Source: an uncultured Eubacteriales bacterium (GTDB lineage: Bacteria; Bacillota; Clostridia; Oscillospirales; Acutalibacteraceae). Taken from it: a stretch of 6,074 bases of DNA. The position numbers and the translations under genes were made by a program. The notes under the pieces are model-generated. The model had not been told where the DNA came from. It saw only the letters and a list, made by a program, of their open reading frames with translations, and ran no database searches. This document shows, one piece after another, positions 3,902 to 6,074 of the stretch. Position 1 is the stretch's first letter. Every line of letters begins with the position of its first letter. The stretch covers positions 1 to 6,074 of the forward strand of contig OMPZ01000067.1 in assembly GCA_900313125.1 (NCBI GenBank). The letters are read 5' to 3'.

Positions 3902-6016
3902 TTAGCTTTGCGCAGGTCCCGAGGAGTTCTGTACAGCCTCGCTGACCTTTTTCTTCAGCGCCTTCTTCGCAAGAACGGCAAATTCCTGCTGGCAGTTGTG
4001 CGACTTTTTGCCGCGCCTGTCTACCATGATGTATGTCGTGTCGGGCAGCTGTATTCGCGTGTTTACGTTGTCGTTCCACAATATTTCGAGTATCTCGTCG
4101 CAGCGGCGGTGAATGTCCTCGTCAAGAATGGGGAACACCAGCTCGACGCGCTTGTCGAGATTGCGCGGCATCCAGTCCGCCGAGCCGAGGAACATCTGAG
4201 GTTCTCCGCCGTTTTCAAAGCGGAACATTCTGCTGTGCTCGAGAAGCTGACCCACTATGCTGTGAACGACGATGTTTTCGCTCGTTTTATCTATGCCCGG
4301 TATCAGGCAGCATATTCCTCGCACGATTAGACGAACGGGCACGTTAGCCCTTGACGCTTCGTAAAGCAGTCTGATGATAGGCGGATCGACGAGCGAATTA
4401 ATTTTGACGGTAATGCCGGACGGCAGACCGTTTTTCGCGTTTTCGATCTCACGGCGTATCTTATCTTCAAAGAAATCGCGCATTCCGTGAGGAGCTACTA
4501 TAAACTGATTGTATGTCGGCGGTATGGAGTAGCCCGTCAGAACGTTGAACAGCGACGACGCGTCCTCTCCAAATTCCTCGCGGCAGGTAAACAGCCCCAT
4601 GTCGGTGTAAAAGCGAGCCGTGCTGTCGTTGTAGTTGCCCGTACCCATGTGGAGATATCGGCGTATGCCGTCCTCCTCGCTGCGAACGACAAGGCAGATC
4701 TTGCAGTGCGTTTTCAGTCCGCTGAGACCGTAAACAACGTGGCAGCCTGTCTTTTCAAGCTTTTTCGCCCAATGGATATTGTTCTCCTCGTCAAAGCGAG
4801 CCTTCAGCTCGACTAAAACGGTGACCTGCTTTCCGTTTTCCGCCGCCTTTATCAGCGCGGCAACGATCGGTGAGTTCCCGCTCACTCTGTAGAGCGTCTG
4901 CTTGATAGCAAGCACCTTCTCGTCGCGAGCGGCTTCTCTGACGAACGCAAGCACGCTGTCAAAGCTTTCGTACGGGTGGTGAACGAACCTGTCCTTCTCG
5001 CGGATAGCCTGAAAAATATCGTCATAGCCGTAAAAATCGGGGCACGGCGTCACGGGCTTTATCGGCTTGAAGGAGAGAGACTCGCTGCCCGATATCTTCG
5101 CAAACTTCGACAAAAACGTAAGGTCGAGAGGACCTCTGCACTCGTAGATCTCGCTTTCGTCAACGTCGAGCATCTCGATGAGAAATTCTCTGAGCTGCTT
5201 GTCGCACTTTGACGCTATCTCAAGTCTGATCGGCTTGCCGCGTCTGCGCTGCTTGATCGACTTTTCGATCTCGCTCATGAGGTCGTCGGTGTCCTCGTCG
5301 ATGTCGAGGTCGGCGTCGCGCGTTATGCGGAACGGGCAGAACGCCTTTATCTTGAACAGCGCGAAAAGCTCGTCAAGCCGGGAGGTTATAATGCTTTCGA
5401 GCAGTATAAAATCGCGCTCGCCCTCGCTCGGCAGCTCGATGAACCTCGGCAGAACGCTTGGCACCTGCATTACGGCGAAGAACGTTTCCTTCTCCTCGTT
5501 CATAAGCCGTATCGCAAGGTTGAGACTCTTGTTGAGCAGCAGCGGGAACGGTCTGCTCGGGTCTACCGCCATCGGCGTCAGCACGGGGAAGATCACCTTG
5601 TCGAAATACTTGTCGGTGAACGCGCGCTGCTTTTCCGTGAGATCCTTGTCCTTCTTGATGAAAATGCCGTGTTTTTTCAAAACGGGCAGAATGGAATGAT
5701 TGAGACAACTGTACTGCTTTTCGGAAAACTCGTGTATCTTCTGAGAAAGTCTGCTGTACTGCTGCTTTGGCGAAAGCCCGGACAGATCGTTTTCTTTTAT
5801 GCCGTGGTCGATCTGGTCGATGATACCGGCAACGCGCACCATGATAAATTCGTCGAGGTTCGACGCCGTAATAGATAGGAAGTTCACCCTCTCCATGACG
5901 GGGTTATCCTTCTCAAACGCTTCCTCCATAACGCGCGAGTTAAAATCCATCCAGCTTATCTGGCGGTTATTGTACGGGAATTTTTTGCCCCTTCCCTTAA
6001 TTATGTGGTCGTCCAT
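3902..6016 (-). CDS. ppk: Polyphosphate kinase 1
   Basis: It reversibly moves the gamma-phosphate of ATP onto long-chain polyphosphate through a phosphohistidine intermediate. The 704-residue product has the four PPK1 parts: N domain (RQISWMDFNSRV and SNLDEFIMVRVAG near the start), head domain (about 120-310) and two phospholipase-D-like C domains. Counted from ATG, catalytic H437 is in GLKTHCK (H435 in E. coli), H456 in RYLHMGTGNYN (H454), H594 in LLEHSRMF (H592), and Mg-binding R377 (TLYRVSG) and R407 (KARFDEENNI) match R375 and R405. All offsets are a constant +2, so the catalytic half is intact. It is slightly longer than the E. coli enzyme (688) because of a hydrophilic basic tail after about residue 665. 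ATG 6016 is 10 bases from GGAGG; an in-frame GTG at 6022 is only 4 bases away. Its promoter is probably beyond the right edge. pfkA follows in the same direction. Confidence 0.97.
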   Translation of the reverse strand: MDDHIIKGRGKKFPYNNRQISWMDFNSRVMEEAFEKDNPVMERVNFLSITASNLDEFIMVRVAGIIDQIDHGIKENDLSGLSPKQQYSRLSQKIHEFSEKQYSCLNHSILPVLKKHGIFIKKDKDLTEKQRAFTDKYFDKVIFPVLTPMAVDPSRPFPLLLNKSLNLAIRLMNEEKETFFAVMQVPSVLPRFIELPSEGERDFILLESIITSRLDELFALFKIKAFCPFRITRDADLDIDEDTDDLMSEIEKSIKQRRRGKPIRLEIASKCDKQLREFLIEMLDVDESEIYECRGPLDLTFLSKFAKISGSESLSFKPIKPVTPCPDFYGYDDIFQAIREKDRFVHHPYESFDSVLAFVREAARDEKVLAIKQTLYRVSGNSPIVAALIKAAENGKQVTVLVELKARFDEENNIHWAKKLEKTGCHVVYGLSGLKTHCKICLVVRSEEDGIRRYLHMGTGNYNDSTARFYTDMGLFTCREEFGEDASSLFNVLTGYSIPPTYNQFIVAPHGMRDFFEDKIRREIENAKNGLPSGITVKINSLVDPPIIRLLYEASRANVPVRLIVRGICCLIPGIDKTSENIVVHSIVGQLLEHSRMFRFENGGEPQMFLGSADWMPRNLDKRVELVFPILDEDIHRRCDEILEILWNDNVNTRIQLPDTTYIMVDRRGKKSHNCQQEFAVLAKKALKKKVSEAVQNSSGPAQS

Positions 6017-6026
6017 AACCACTATA

Positions 6027-6031
6027 CCTCC
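6027..6031 (-). promoter_or_regulatory. Ribosome binding site of ppk
   Basis: GGAGG on the - strand. Spacing is 10 bases to ATG 6016 and 4 bases to GTG 6022, so ATG is preferred, though the GTG cannot be excluded. The remaining bases to the right edge show no clear promoter. Confidence 0.75.
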
Positions 6032-6074
6032 GTTGTGCGATCGGGGAACAGCTTACTGAAAACTGAAGAATGAA

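Noticed and set aside
3899..5878. Several 70-170-codon frames on the + strand opposite ppk
   Set aside because: They are antisense shadows of a GC-biased gene whose - strand product matches PPK1 from end to end; none has a ribosome binding site or domain of its own that I can see.

Overview
The window looks like ordinary chromosome from a mid-GC Firmicute, most likely a Clostridia member of the Ruminococcaceae/Oscillospirales type. This is an inference from three things: a DegV-family protein, a BirA with an N-terminal DNA-binding domain, and a 6-phosphofructokinase of the 'mixed-substrate' (PPi-PFK-like) lineage, all with strong AGGAGG-type ribosome binding sites and sigma-A-like promoters. 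I see no mobile element, CRISPR array, tRNA, rRNA or phage gene.

Layout. The first 179 bases hold the 3' end of an unrecognised gene on the + strand, closed by a clear hairpin-plus-T terminator at 187-220. Everything after that is on the - strand. In the direction of transcription (right to left) the genes are ppk (polyphosphate kinase 1, 3902-6016), pfkA (6-phosphofructokinase, 2747-3826), birA (biotin-protein ligase/repressor, 1565-2542), a small single-pass membrane protein of 44 residues (1240-1374), and degV (fatty-acid-binding protein, 225-1085). degV converges on the terminator at 187-213.

Transcription units. ppk and pfkA are 75 bases apart with no convincing promoter or terminator between them, so they are probably co-transcribed. 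birA has its own near-consensus promoter (TTGACT, 17 bp, TATAAT) and a leader of about 80 nt. That leader contains a perfect 10-bp hairpin followed by a T-rich stretch, which is either the terminator of the upstream unit or a birA attenuator. degV has its own strong extended -10 promoter (TTGATT, 17 bp, TATAAT with an upstream TG), and its mRNA would begin almost directly with a 10-bp stem-loop that ends just before the ribosome binding site. The small membrane-protein gene has an excellent ribosome binding site but only a half-convincing promoter.

Function. The genes are housekeeping: polyphosphate storage from ATP, the committed step of glycolysis, biotin attachment to carboxylases (for example acetyl-CoA carboxylase) and exogenous fatty acid handling. 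birA and degV both touch lipid metabolism, but each has its own promoter, so a joint circuit is not shown. The most interesting points are the substrate-determining residues of the phosphofructokinase (Gly in the ATP/PPi position, Lys in the second position, and Asn where the Mg-binding Asp usually sits), the 44-residue membrane protein, and the two structured leaders of birA and degV. I found no clear new multi-gene system.
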